DNA of 43,500 nt, from contig JAFZSD010000021.1 of assembly GCA_017619535.1 (NCBI GenBank), positions 1 through 43,500 on the forward strand, in the 5' to 3' direction. The notes beneath the pieces were generated by a model. The model was not told the DNA's origin and did no database searches. It saw nothing but the letters and a program-made list of their open reading frames with translations. A program made the position numbers and the translations under genes. The DNA is from Oscillospiraceae bacterium (GTDB taxonomy: Bacteria; Bacillota; Clostridia; Oscillospirales; Oscillospiraceae). Shown here piece by piece: positions 9,615-16,361 of the stretch (its first letter is position 1; every line of letters starts with the position of its first letter).

Positions 9615-10919
9615 TTACATATCGCAGGCCGTGAGATCCTCGAAAGTCTCCCGTCTCACCGCGATCTTCGGCCCCTCCGCCGTCAGCATCACGATGGGCG
9701 GACGCGGCAGGCGGTTGTAGTTGGAGGCCATGGAGTAGTTGTACGCTCCCGTGCAGAACACGGCGAGCTTGTCTCCACGCACCGGACGGGGCAGGTATAC
9801 GTCCTTCTGGATGAGGGCCCCGGATTCGCAGCAGCGGCCCGCCACCGTGCAGAGGAAGTCCGCTCTGTCGTTTGCCCTGCTTGCCAGAGCTACGGTGTAG
9901 GGCGCCTCGTAGAGCGCGTAGCGGGGATTGTCGGACATGCCGCCGTCCACGGAGACGAAGTTCGTATATCCTTCGCCTATGGTCTTGACGCTGCCCACGG
10001 TATAGATGGTCATGCCGGCGTCGGCAACGATGCTGCGGCCGGGCTCCATGAGGACCGCAGGAAGGGAGAGACCGAGCTTTTCGCAGCGGGCCTTTACGTG
10101 CGCAGCCGTCTTTCCGATCTGCTCGCCGATGTCTATTACCGGATCGTCCTCGGTGTAGCGTATGCCGAACCCGCCGCCGAGATTCAGGACCTCGGCCTCG
10201 TATCCGAGAGTGTCCTTTACTTCCTTCATAAAGGAGAGCATGATGTCCGAGGCGTCGCGGAACGGGACCCAGCCGAAGATCTGGGAGCCTATGTGGCAGT
10301 GGAAGCCCCTGAGGCGCACGCCGGGGGTCTCCAGGGCGGTCTTTGCGAAATCCATGCCCTGGCCCAGGACGGGCACGCCGAACTGGCAGTCGAGCCTTCC
10401 GGTGTTCACGGCCGCGAAGGTATGGGGGTCGATGCCGGGCGTGAGACGCAGCAGGACGTCCTGGGTCCTGCCCAGTTCACTTGCGATACGGCCGAGAGCC
10501 TCCAGTTCCTCGTAGCCGTCCACGATGAAATAGCCGATGCCGCTCTCTATGCCGTAGCGGATGTCGGCGTCGGTCTTGTTGTTGCCGTGGAAGAATATCC
10601 GTTCCGGCGGGAAACCGGCCTTGAGAGCCGTGTAGAGCTCGCCTGAGGACACCACGTCCGCTCCGAGCCCTTCCTCAGCCGTGATCCGGTAGATGCCCTT
10701 GAAGGAGAGCGCCTTGCTGGCGAAGAGAGCCATGGAGCCCCCGCCGAAATACCCGCGCATGCTGGATGCGTAGGTACGGCAGTTCTCCCGCAGCCTTTTC
10801 TCGTCGAGGAGATAGAGGGGAGTGCCGAATTCCTCGGCCAGGGAGACGGTGTCGAAGCCGGCGAAAGTCAGGTGGCCGGCGGAGTTTACGGATATGTTTG
10901 AATGAAGCAATTGGATCAT
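9615..10919 (-). CDS. lysA: Diaminopimelate decarboxylase
   Basis: A PLP enzyme that decarboxylates meso-diaminopimelate to L-lysine, the last step of the pathway encoded by this operon. The fold type III barrel starts with the P-L-Y-L-L-D block; the PLP lysine lies in F-A-S-K-A-L (about residue 68). Further family marks are the H-C-H-I-G-S block, G-G-G-F-G-I phosphate binding, E-P-G-R-S and the active-site cysteine region C-C-E-S-G-A-L. The length of 434 fits. The ATG at 10919 has GGAG only one or two bases ahead and a hairpin just upstream, so translation initiation may be weak or structured. It is the last gene of dapA-dapB-ddh-lysA. Confidence 0.95.
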   Translation of the reverse strand: MIQLLHSNISVNSAGHLTFAGFDTVSLAEEFGTPLYLLDEKRLRENCRTYASSMRGYFGGGSMALFASKALSFKGIYRITAEEGLGADVVSSGELYTALKAGFPPERIFFHGNNKTDADIRYGIESGIGYFIVDGYEELEALGRIASELGRTQDVLLRLTPGIDPHTFAAVNTGRLDCQFGVPVLGQGMDFAKTALETPGVRLRGFHCHIGSQIFGWVPFRDASDIMLSFMKEVKDTLGYEAEVLNLGGGFGIRYTEDDPVIDIGEQIGKTAAHVKARCEKLGLSLPAVLMEPGRSIVADAGMTIYTVGSVKTIGEGYTNFVSVDGGMSDNPRYALYEAPYTVALASRANDRADFLCTVAGRCCESGALIQKDVYLPRPVRGDKLAVFCTGAYNYSMASNYNRLPRPPIVMLTAEGPKIAVRRETFEDLTACDM

Positions 10920-10925
10920 CTCCGG

Positions 10926-10954
10926 ACCTGTGAGGGAGTCTTCTCCTCACAGGT
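10926..10954 (-). promoter_or_regulatory. Hairpin covering the upstream side of the lysA start
   Basis: A 10-bp perfect stem (10926-10935 with 10945-10954) lies in the 56-base gap between ddh and lysA, ending six bases before the lysA ATG. On the minus strand it has no T tract, so it is more likely to affect lysA translation or mRNA processing than to terminate. Confidence 0.5.
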
Positions 10955-10975
10955 TATATTTTTGTTCGCCCGTTA

Positions 10976-11953
10976 TCAGAGCAGGCGGGACCTCAGATCC
11001 TCGGGAGAGAGGGGCGAGAGGAGAGCCGGGGGAATGTCCAGCATCGTGATGCAGCCGCGCTCGCCCTTGAGGCTCAGTCTGTGTACGGCTCTCGCGCAGG
11101 CGATGAGGACGGAAGAGGTAAATTCGGGGTTGGAGTCCAGCTGCAGGCGGAACTCCATGACGTGGCCGTTTTTCTCCGACGTCTTGCCGCTGCGGATGAC
11201 GAAACCTCCGTGAGGCATGGCGCTGTGGTCGCGCTTCAGTTCCTCTTCCGTTATGAAGTTCACGGTGGTGTCGTAGTCAGCGAAATAGTTGGGCATGGTC
11301 TTTATGGCGGTCTCGATGGCCTTGAGGTCCGCGCCCTCTTCGGGGACGACGTAGCATACGCGGGTGTGCTTCTGCCTGGTTGTGAGCTCCGGAGCGGAAC
11401 CGCTGCGGACCGCTTCGAGCGCTTCGGGCACGGGGACGGTGTACTGCTTCGCGTCGGCTACGCCGGGCACGCGCCGGATGGCGTCGGAGTGGCCCTGGCT
11501 CACACCGCGGCCCCAGAAGGTATAGTCCTTGCCGTCGGGAAGGACGGAGGAGGAGTAGACCCGCATGAGGGAGAAGAGTCCCGGATCCCAGCCGGCGGAT
11601 ATAAGGGCGAGCTTGCCGCCCTTCTTCGCGGCCGCGTCGACGTTTGCGAAATGCTTCGGGATGTCCGCGTGGGTGTCAAAGCTGTCGATGACGCAGAACT
11701 TCTCCGCCAGCATGGGCGTGAGCACGGGAAGGTCCGTGGCGCTGCCGCCGCAGATGATCATGACGTCGATCTTATCCGCCATGGCGCCGGCCTCGTCAAG
11801 TTTCAGGACGGGCACGCCGGGGGTGTTTATCTTTACATCGGAGGGGTCGCGGCGGGTAAACACCGCGGCCAGTTCCATATCTTCGCTTCTTGAGACGGCG
11901 GTCTCGACGCCGCGCCCAAGGTTTCCGTATCCAGCTATAGCGATCCTGATCAT
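10976..11953 (-). CDS. ddh: meso-Diaminopimelate dehydrogenase
   Basis: An NADPH-dependent enzyme that converts tetrahydrodipicolinate plus ammonia directly to meso-diaminopimelate, bypassing acylated intermediates. The N-terminal Rossmann motif is A-G-Y-G-N-L-G-R-G; the family blocks C-G-G-S-A-T-D, D-S-F-D-T-H, S-A-G-W-D-P-G, W-G-R-G-V-S-Q-G-H-S and H-G-G-F-V are all visible. Length 325 matches known Ddh proteins. It has a good TAGGAG site 8 bases before the ATG and lies 11 bases after dapB. Its position between dapB and lysA shows which route this organism uses; no dapD, dapE or dapL lies nearby. Confidence 0.95.
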   Translation of the reverse strand: MIRIAIAGYGNLGRGVETAVSRSEDMELAAVFTRRDPSDVKINTPGVPVLKLDEAGAMADKIDVMIICGGSATDLPVLTPMLAEKFCVIDSFDTHADIPKHFANVDAAAKKGGKLALISAGWDPGLFSLMRVYSSSVLPDGKDYTFWGRGVSQGHSDAIRRVPGVADAKQYTVPVPEALEAVRSGSAPELTTRQKHTRVCYVVPEEGADLKAIETAIKTMPNYFADYDTTVNFITEEELKRDHSAMPHGGFVIRSGKTSEKNGHVMEFRLQLDSNPEFTSSVLIACARAVHRLSLKGERGCITMLDIPPALLSPLSPEDLRSRLL

Positions 11954-11964
11954 TGCTTTCGCTC

Positions 11965-12699
11965 CTAATCCTTAAGAATATCCTCCATAGAGTACATGCC
12001 CGCGGGCTTTCCCACGAGGAAGGCGGCCGCCGAGAGGGCTCCCTCGGCCAGCAGCGCCCGGTCGTGGACTTCGTGCTTTAGGGTGATGGTCTGGGTGTCT
12101 GTCGAGACGATGACGTCGTGCTCGCCGGTGATGTTGCCCATCCGAAGCGAGTGGATGCCGATCTCGTTCTTCTCGCGGCGGTGGCTGCCGGAGCGGCCGT
12201 AGACGAACTCGGCGTCCGGACGGACCTCTTTGACGGCCTCGGCCAGCATGAGAGCGGTGCCGCTGGGAGAGTCGAGCTTCCTGTTGTGGTGGATCTCGAC
12301 GATCTCGACGTCCGCATCTTTGAAGACCGCCGCCGCCTGCTTCGCCATGCGGACGAGCAGAGCGATGCCGAGGGACATGTTGAAGGAGAGGAAGACAGGA
12401 ATGTTTTCGGAAGCCTTCCGGATATCCGCCAGTTCTTCCTGGGAATAGCCCGTAGTCGCTATGACGAGGGGTATGTTCCTGCTCTGGGCGTAACTCAGAA
12501 GACCGGGAAGAGCGCTGGGATTGGAGAAGTCGACGATGACGTCCGCCTCGGCCTTCACGTCGTCGAAAGAGGTGAGTATATCACCGGAACCGAACTTGTC
12601 CACCGCGGCGGCGAGACTGGAGCCTTCGAAGCCGGACTCGACGAGCCGGACGACTTCCTTTCCCATGCGGCCGCAGGCACCGTTTACTATGACTCTCAT
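11965..12699 (-). CDS. dapB: 4-Hydroxy-tetrahydrodipicolinate reductase
   Basis: Reduces the dapA product to tetrahydrodipicolinate with NAD(P)H. The N-terminal nucleotide motif is G-A-C-G-R-M-G; the catalytic E-I-H-H-N-R-K-L-D-S-P-S-G-T-A block, with the His pair and Lys typical of the family, is intact. Length 244 is normal. A GAGGAGG site precedes the ATG, and the gene starts 12 bases after dapA, consistent with one transcript. Confidence 0.96.
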   Translation of the reverse strand: MRVIVNGACGRMGKEVVRLVESGFEGSSLAAAVDKFGSGDILTSFDDVKAEADVIVDFSNPSALPGLLSYAQSRNIPLVIATTGYSQEELADIRKASENIPVFLSFNMSLGIALLVRMAKQAAAVFKDADVEIVEIHHNRKLDSPSGTALMLAEAVKEVRPDAEFVYGRSGSHRREKNEIGIHSLRMGNITGEHDVIVSTDTQTITLKHEVHDRALLAEGALSAAAFLVGKPAGMYSMEDILKD

Positions 12700-12711
12700 C
12701 GCTTTGCCTCC

Positions 12712-13599
12712 TCAGACGTTTATGCCGACCTTGCGCATCTCGTTCAGGAGACGCTGGCGGTTGGGCTCTTCCATGGAGGTGAGGGGGAGACGGAGATAGT
12801 CGTCGCAGAAGCCCATGGTGGCCATGGCGGCCTTGACGGGTATCGGGTTCACCTCGCAGAACAGAGCGGCGATCAGGTTGTAGTATCTGCACTGGAGCTC
12901 GGCAGCGCCGGCGGTGTCGCCCGCGAACCAGCGCCTGGTGATCTCGCAGGTCTGTTTCGGGAGAACGTTGGACAGAACGGAGATGCATCCGAGGCCGCCC
13001 ATGGAGAGCAGCGGGACGATCTGGTCGTCGTTGCCGGAGTAGAGGGCAAGCCTGTCGCCGACGCGGGCGACGGTCTCGACGATCTTGGAGATGTTGCCTC
13101 CGGCCTCCTTGATGCCGACGATGTTCTCGTGCTTTGCCAGTTCCTCATAGGTCGCCGGCTCGATATTCACTCCCGTGCGGGAAGGAACGTTGTAGAGGAT
13201 GATGGGCAGATCGCTGCAGTCCGCGATCTCGTTATAGGTGCGGATAAGGCCCTTCTGGGTCGCCTTGTTGTAGTAGGGGGTCACTACGAGCGCGGCGTCG
13301 GCGCCGTAGGAGGCGGAGGCCTTGGTGAGCTCGATGGCGTAGGAGGTCTCGTTGCTGCCGGTGCCGGCTATGATCGGGATCCTGCCGTTGGCACGCTCGA
13401 CGGCGAACGCGATGGCCGCGCGGTGCTCCTTGTCGGTGAGCGTGGAGGATTCGCCGGAAGTCCCGCAGATTACGAGGCCGTCGATGCCCTCCTCAATCTG
13501 CCAGTCGATGAGCTTTCCGAATTTTTCGTAGTCGACGCTGTCAGGCGTAGTCGGGGTTATAAGGGCCGTTGCGATGCCTTTGAATACGATTTTCTTCAT
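12712..13599 (-). CDS. dapA: 4-Hydroxy-tetrahydrodipicolinate synthase
   Basis: A class I aldolase-type enzyme condensing pyruvate with aspartate semialdehyde, the committed step to diaminopimelate. The start at 13599 begins M-K-K-I-V-F-K-G and has GGAGAAGG ahead; the longer frame runs back through the terminator and riboswitch and is not coding. The Schiff-base lysine lies in V-G-I-K-E-A-G-G, the proton-relay tyrosine in Y-N-V-P-S-R-T-G, and the G-T-S-G-E-S-S-T-L block binds substrate. Length 295 is standard. It is the first gene of dapA-dapB-ddh-lysA and sits directly behind a lysine riboswitch and terminator, so lysine should shut the operon off. Confidence 0.96.
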   Translation of the reverse strand: MKKIVFKGIATALITPTTPDSVDYEKFGKLIDWQIEEGIDGLVICGTSGESSTLTDKEHRAAIAFAVERANGRIPIIAGTGSNETSYAIELTKASASYGADAALVVTPYYNKATQKGLIRTYNEIADCSDLPIILYNVPSRTGVNIEPATYEELAKHENIVGIKEAGGNISKIVETVARVGDRLALYSGNDDQIVPLLSMGGLGCISVLSNVLPKQTCEITRRWFAGDTAGAAELQCRYYNLIAALFCEVNPIPVKAAMATMGFCDDYLRLPLTSMEEPNRQRLLNEMRKVGINV

Positions 13600-13631
13600 T
13601 GTGACCTTCTCCTCGTTAAATAAAATGAAAA

Positions 13632-13651
13632 GGCAGCTGATCTCAGCTGCC
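13632..13651 (-). terminator. Riboswitch-controlled terminator before dapA
   Basis: On the minus strand GGCAGCTG pairs with CAGCTGCC around AGAT, followed by TTTTCATTTTATTT, just before the dapA ribosome binding site. The loop and 3' arm (AGATCAGCT) are complementary, with one bulged C, to AGCTATCT in the 3' strand of the riboswitch P1 stem, so the two structures exclude each other. Confidence 0.88.
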
Positions 13652-13699
13652 CGGTCGACACAGTCCGGTCCCGCGGACGCGCCGCGAGCCGTATCACGT

Positions 13700-13874
13700 A
13701 ACCAGATAGCTCTCCGCAATCAGTATGCGACAGTCGGCCGAATCTTATTTCTGCCGACCAGCAGATACCGCTCGTCAGACGGTACCGCTTCGGCACCTGC
13801 ACCTTTCTCCGTGCCCGGCTCTGCGAAGCCGGTGCGGCACGGGTACTGATTGCACGGTGCGCCTCTATCGAGTT
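13700..13874 (-). promoter_or_regulatory. Lysine riboswitch (L box) of the dap operon
   Basis: The minus-strand leader holds the L-box landmarks in order: GATAGAGGCGC, CAGTACCCGTGCCG, GAGAAAGG, GTGCCGAAGC, CTGCTGGTCGG, ACTGTCGCAT and GGAGAGCTATCT. P1 pairs AACTCGATAG (13865-13874) with CTATCTGGTT (13700-13709) with one mismatch. In known lysine riboswitches bound lysine stabilises P1. Here that frees the downstream terminator, giving repression. Confidence 0.93.
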
Positions 13875-13888
13875 ATTTAATTGTCATC

Positions 13889-13917
13889 ATGTTACAGCAT
13901 TTCGGCTGTGTTGTCAA
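13889..13917 (-). promoter_or_regulatory. Promoter of the dap operon
   Basis: TTGACA (13912-13917) and TAACAT (13889-13894) are separated by 17 bases on the minus strand. Initiation would be a few bases before the riboswitch P1, as expected. Confidence 0.8.
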
Positions 13918-13956
13918 TCCCTGTTTTTCCGTTCCCGTCAAATCCCTGTTTTTCCG
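13913..13956. repeat. Direct repeat in the dapA/MFS divergent region
   Basis: Two near-identical copies of GTCAATCCCTGTTTTTCCG occur at 13913-13931 and 13937-13956 (the second has one extra A), a period of about 25 bases. The first overlaps the dap -35 box and both lie between two divergent promoters, so an operator role is possible but unproven. Confidence 0.6.
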
Positions 13957-13999
13957 GATGTTCGCTTCCGCTAACAGCGGATTATTGAATAATATGCAC

Positions 14000-14028
14000 T
14001 TTACACCGGCGGACGCAGGCGGTATATT
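14000..14028 (+). promoter_or_regulatory. Promoter of MFS transporter 1
   Basis: TTTACA (14000-14005), 17-base spacer, TATATT (14023-14028), about 40 bases before the start codon. Confidence 0.68.
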
Positions 14029-14069
14029 ATAAACAGTGGATCATATTCAACGCACAGGAGGCGGCGCTT

Positions 14070-15251
14070 ATGGAAAAGCAGGCGAAAGACCGGCTGTGGA
14101 CCAAAGTATTCATAGCACTGTACGCATGCAATTTCATCTTTTTCTTCGGCTTCTATATGCTGCAGCCCACGTTGCCGCTGTATATCACATCGATCGGCGG
14201 CAACGACGGCGACGTAGGTACGGTCGCAACGGCTTTTGCTGTCGCGGCTGTCGTGGTCAGGCTCCTTATCACGTTCCTGCTGGACAAATTCAGCAGAAGG
14301 ACGCTGCTGTACTTCGGCCTGATCCTGTCGCTGGTGATGTCAGCTGCGTACAGCCTCATGCACTCCGTGCTCGGCATCGCCGTGCTCCGCGTGCTGCAGG
14401 GCGTCGGCTTCGGATTCGTGACCACGTTCTGCGGCTCCATGGCGGCGGACGCGCTGGCGGATTCCAGACGCGGCGAGGGCATAGGACTGTTCAGCATGGG
14501 CACCACGGCGGCCGTCGCGCTCTCTCCCATGGTGGGTCTTGCCATCATGAACGGATGGGGCTTCGTAGCTCTCTTCATCGCCACGGCGGTGGTCCTCATA
14601 TTCTCGCTGATCACCATCAAGACCGTGAAGCTCCCCGAGTCGACGAAACCGAAGGCGGAGGAAGGAAAGGAAAAGATAAAGCTCTGGAACCGCTTCTACG
14701 ACACGAGAATCTGGTATCAGACGATCCTTCTCCTGCTCTACGGCATCGCCAGAGCTTCCCAGCAGAACTACCTCTCCCTGCTGGCCGTCGAGCGCGGCCT
14801 GTCGACGCTGGCCGCCTACTATATAGTCGAGCCCGTGACGGTGTTCGTGTTCAAATTCGCTACGGCGAAGATATATGACAGGATGGGCCCGAAGGCGACC
14901 CTCATACCAGGTGCCATCGGATGCATCATAGCCATGTACATCTATTCCACGGTCAAGTCCGACGCCTGGTTCCTCGTCTCGGCAGTTTGCGCCGGTATCG
15001 CCATCGGCTCCATCATCCCCACTTTCCAGGTCTGGATCATGAACGCCGTCGGCGCGAAGAACAGAGACCTCGGCAGTGCGCTGTACTACAACATCTATGA
15101 TATCGGCATCGCGATCGGTTCGGTCATCATGGGCGTTCTCGCGATGAATTTCGGCTACTTCGGAATGTACCGCGTAGCGATGTTCATCATGATCGCGTTC
15201 CTGCTGATCTTCGTCATCCCCGTAGCCTGCGGAAAGAAGATAGAACAGTAA
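14070..15251 (+). CDS. MFS transporter 1
   Basis: A 12-helix major facilitator superfamily transporter of 393 residues. AGGAGG at 14055-14060 supports the ATG at 14070. The N-terminal block F-F-F-G-F-Y-M-L-Q-P-T-L-P-L-Y, the helix 2-3 loop L-D-K-F-S-R-R, and R-G-E-G-I-G-L-F-S-M-G-T-T-A-A-V-A-L-S-P are shared almost word for word with two further transporters at 26895-28073 and 32815-33999, so the three are paralogues. Family members of this drug/H+ antiporter-like type export or import small organic compounds; the substrate is unknown. It has its own promoter and terminator. It is divergent from the dap operon and next to the AOR operon, but neither fixes its role. Confidence 0.88.
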   Translation: MEKQAKDRLWTKVFIALYACNFIFFFGFYMLQPTLPLYITSIGGNDGDVGTVATAFAVAAVVVRLLITFLLDKFSRRTLLYFGLILSLVMSAAYSLMHSVLGIAVLRVLQGVGFGFVTTFCGSMAADALADSRRGEGIGLFSMGTTAAVALSPMVGLAIMNGWGFVALFIATAVVLIFSLITIKTVKLPESTKPKAEEGKEKIKLWNRFYDTRIWYQTILLLLYGIARASQQNYLSLLAVERGLSTLAAYYIVEPVTVFVFKFATAKIYDRMGPKATLIPGAIGCIIAMYIYSTVKSDAWFLVSAVCAGIAIGSIIPTFQVWIMNAVGAKNRDLGSALYYNIYDIGIAIGSVIMGVLAMNFGYFGMYRVAMFIMIAFLLIFVIPVACGKKIEQ

Positions 15252-15271
15252 GCCAGAACAAAATGAACGGA

Positions 15272-15302
15272 ACAGGGCCGGCAAGCCGCCGGCCCTGTTT
15301 TT
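15272..15302 (+). terminator. Terminator of MFS transporter 1
   Basis: The arms ACAGGGCCGGC (15272-15282) and GCCGGCCCTGT (15288-15298) form a perfect 11-bp stem followed by a T run. Confidence 0.9.
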
Positions 15303-15327
15303 GCACGGTATACATGATCCTGACGAT

Positions 15328-15364
15328 GCGGAAGGGCCGACGCCAAACGCGCCGGCCCTTCCGC
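15328..15364. terminator. Hairpin between convergent MFS and AOR transcripts
   Basis: A 12-bp stem, GCGGAAGGGCCG (15328-15339) with CGGCCCTTCCGC (15353-15364). TTGCGTTTT follows on the plus side. On the minus side no clear T tract is seen, so its use by the AOR operon is inferred from position only. Confidence 0.6.
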
Positions 15365-15382
15365 TTGCGTTTTAACATATAG

Positions 15383-16069
15383 TCAGGCGATGTCGATTAT
15401 CTCGAAATCCATGCTCTTCAGATCGATGACCAGAAGGTTCCCCGTGAGAGGAGACTCCCTGCCGCACAGATACTTGACCGCCTCGGCCGCCTCCAGGGAG
15501 GCGATCACCGGCGGGGTGAAGGAGGGATTGCCGGCGGGATTGGGCGTGTCTTTCTTGCCTTCCGGATAGAGGACGTCGAAGACCGCGGAGCCGGGAGGAA
15601 CTACTGAGACCTGTCCGTACCATCCGCCTATGGCGCCGTGCACGACCGTTATGCCCGCTTCCGCGCAGCCGGCCGCCAGTATGCGCCGCGCCGACGCGTT
15701 GTCCAGCGCGTCTACGACGAGGTCGTGGCCGGAAACTATATCGGTGCAGTTCTCGGCCGTAAGGAAATCGCTGACCGCCGTGACGGAAACGTCGGAGTTT
15801 ATCTTGGCAACGTGCTTCTTTGCCCTTTTTGCCTTGCTCTTTCCGATGACCTTTTCGCTGCACAGAAGCTGCCGGTTCAGATTCGTGACGTCGAAGACGT
15901 CGCCGTCGACGACCGTCAGATGTCCGACGCCGATGCGCGCCAGTATCTCGATGATGTAGCCGCCGAGACCGCCGCATCCGACCACGCAGACGCGCTTTTC
16001 CCGGAGAAGTGCGCACTCATCCGGGGACAGCGCGTTCATGTTTCTGTCGTACCGTCTGCTGAGATCCAT
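15383..16069 (-). CDS. ThiF/MoeB/HesA-family adenylyltransferase
   Basis: An E1-like enzyme that adenylates the C-terminal glycine of a ubiquitin-like sulfur carrier, here very probably the Gly-Gly protein encoded 11 bases upstream. The nucleotide loop is G-C-G-G-L-G-G (about residues 31-37), followed by D-G-D-x-F-D-V-T-N-L-N-R-Q with the ATP-contacting Arg, and V-V-D-A-L-D-N for Mg-ATP. The paired C-x-x-C zinc motifs of MoeB and ThiF are absent; the corresponding region reads L-Y-P-E-G-K-K-D-T-P-N. Length 228 is slightly short for the family. It is the last gene of the AOR operon, so it most likely serves the pterin cofactor of the oxidoreductase. AAGGAGG precedes the ATG. Confidence 0.88.
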   Translation of the reverse strand: MDLSRRYDRNMNALSPDECALLREKRVCVVGCGGLGGYIIEILARIGVGHLTVVDGDVFDVTNLNRQLLCSEKVIGKSKAKRAKKHVAKINSDVSVTAVSDFLTAENCTDIVSGHDLVVDALDNASARRILAAGCAEAGITVVHGAIGGWYGQVSVVPPGSAVFDVLYPEGKKDTPNPAGNPSFTPPVIASLEAAEAVKYLCGRESPLTGNLLVIDLKSMDFEIIDIA

Positions 16070-16080
16070 GACGAGCCTCC

Positions 16081-16329
16081 TTAACCGCCTTCCATGGTGC
16101 GGAGTATGCTCAGGACGTCTCCGTCGCTGAGGGCATCCTTAAGATGCGTGCGGCCTCCGTTCTTCAGGACGATCGAGGCCTTGAAATAGTCCTCGTCTAT
16201 CGTGATCTCCGGCAGTTTCAGACACTCGTCCAGAGCGTCCTCCACGACGGAGCCCTCGGGCAGGTCGAACTTCGTCGACTTGAGGGAAACGGGTATGTCC
16301 ACAGCGTAAAACTTAACAAGGATGTCCAT
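16081..16329 (-). CDS. MoaD/ThiS-like sulfur carrier protein ending in Gly-Gly
   Basis: An 82-residue beta-grasp protein ending R-T-M-E-G-G, the di-glycine tail that is adenylated and thiocarboxylated in MoaD and ThiS proteins. The N-terminal V-K-F-Y-A and the G-D-V-L-S-I-L block near the end are family-like. The combination with an adenylyltransferase and an aldehyde ferredoxin oxidoreductase in one operon points to sulfur supply for the tungsto- or molybdopterin dithiolene. GAAGGAG lies ahead of the ATG. Confidence 0.85.
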   Translation of the reverse strand: MDILVKFYAVDIPVSLKSTKFDLPEGSVVEDALDECLKLPEITIDEDYFKASIVLKNGGRTHLKDALSDGDVLSILRTMEGG

Positions 16330-16361
16330 TGTTCTGCTCCTTCAGATCCGGCGGTATCTGT

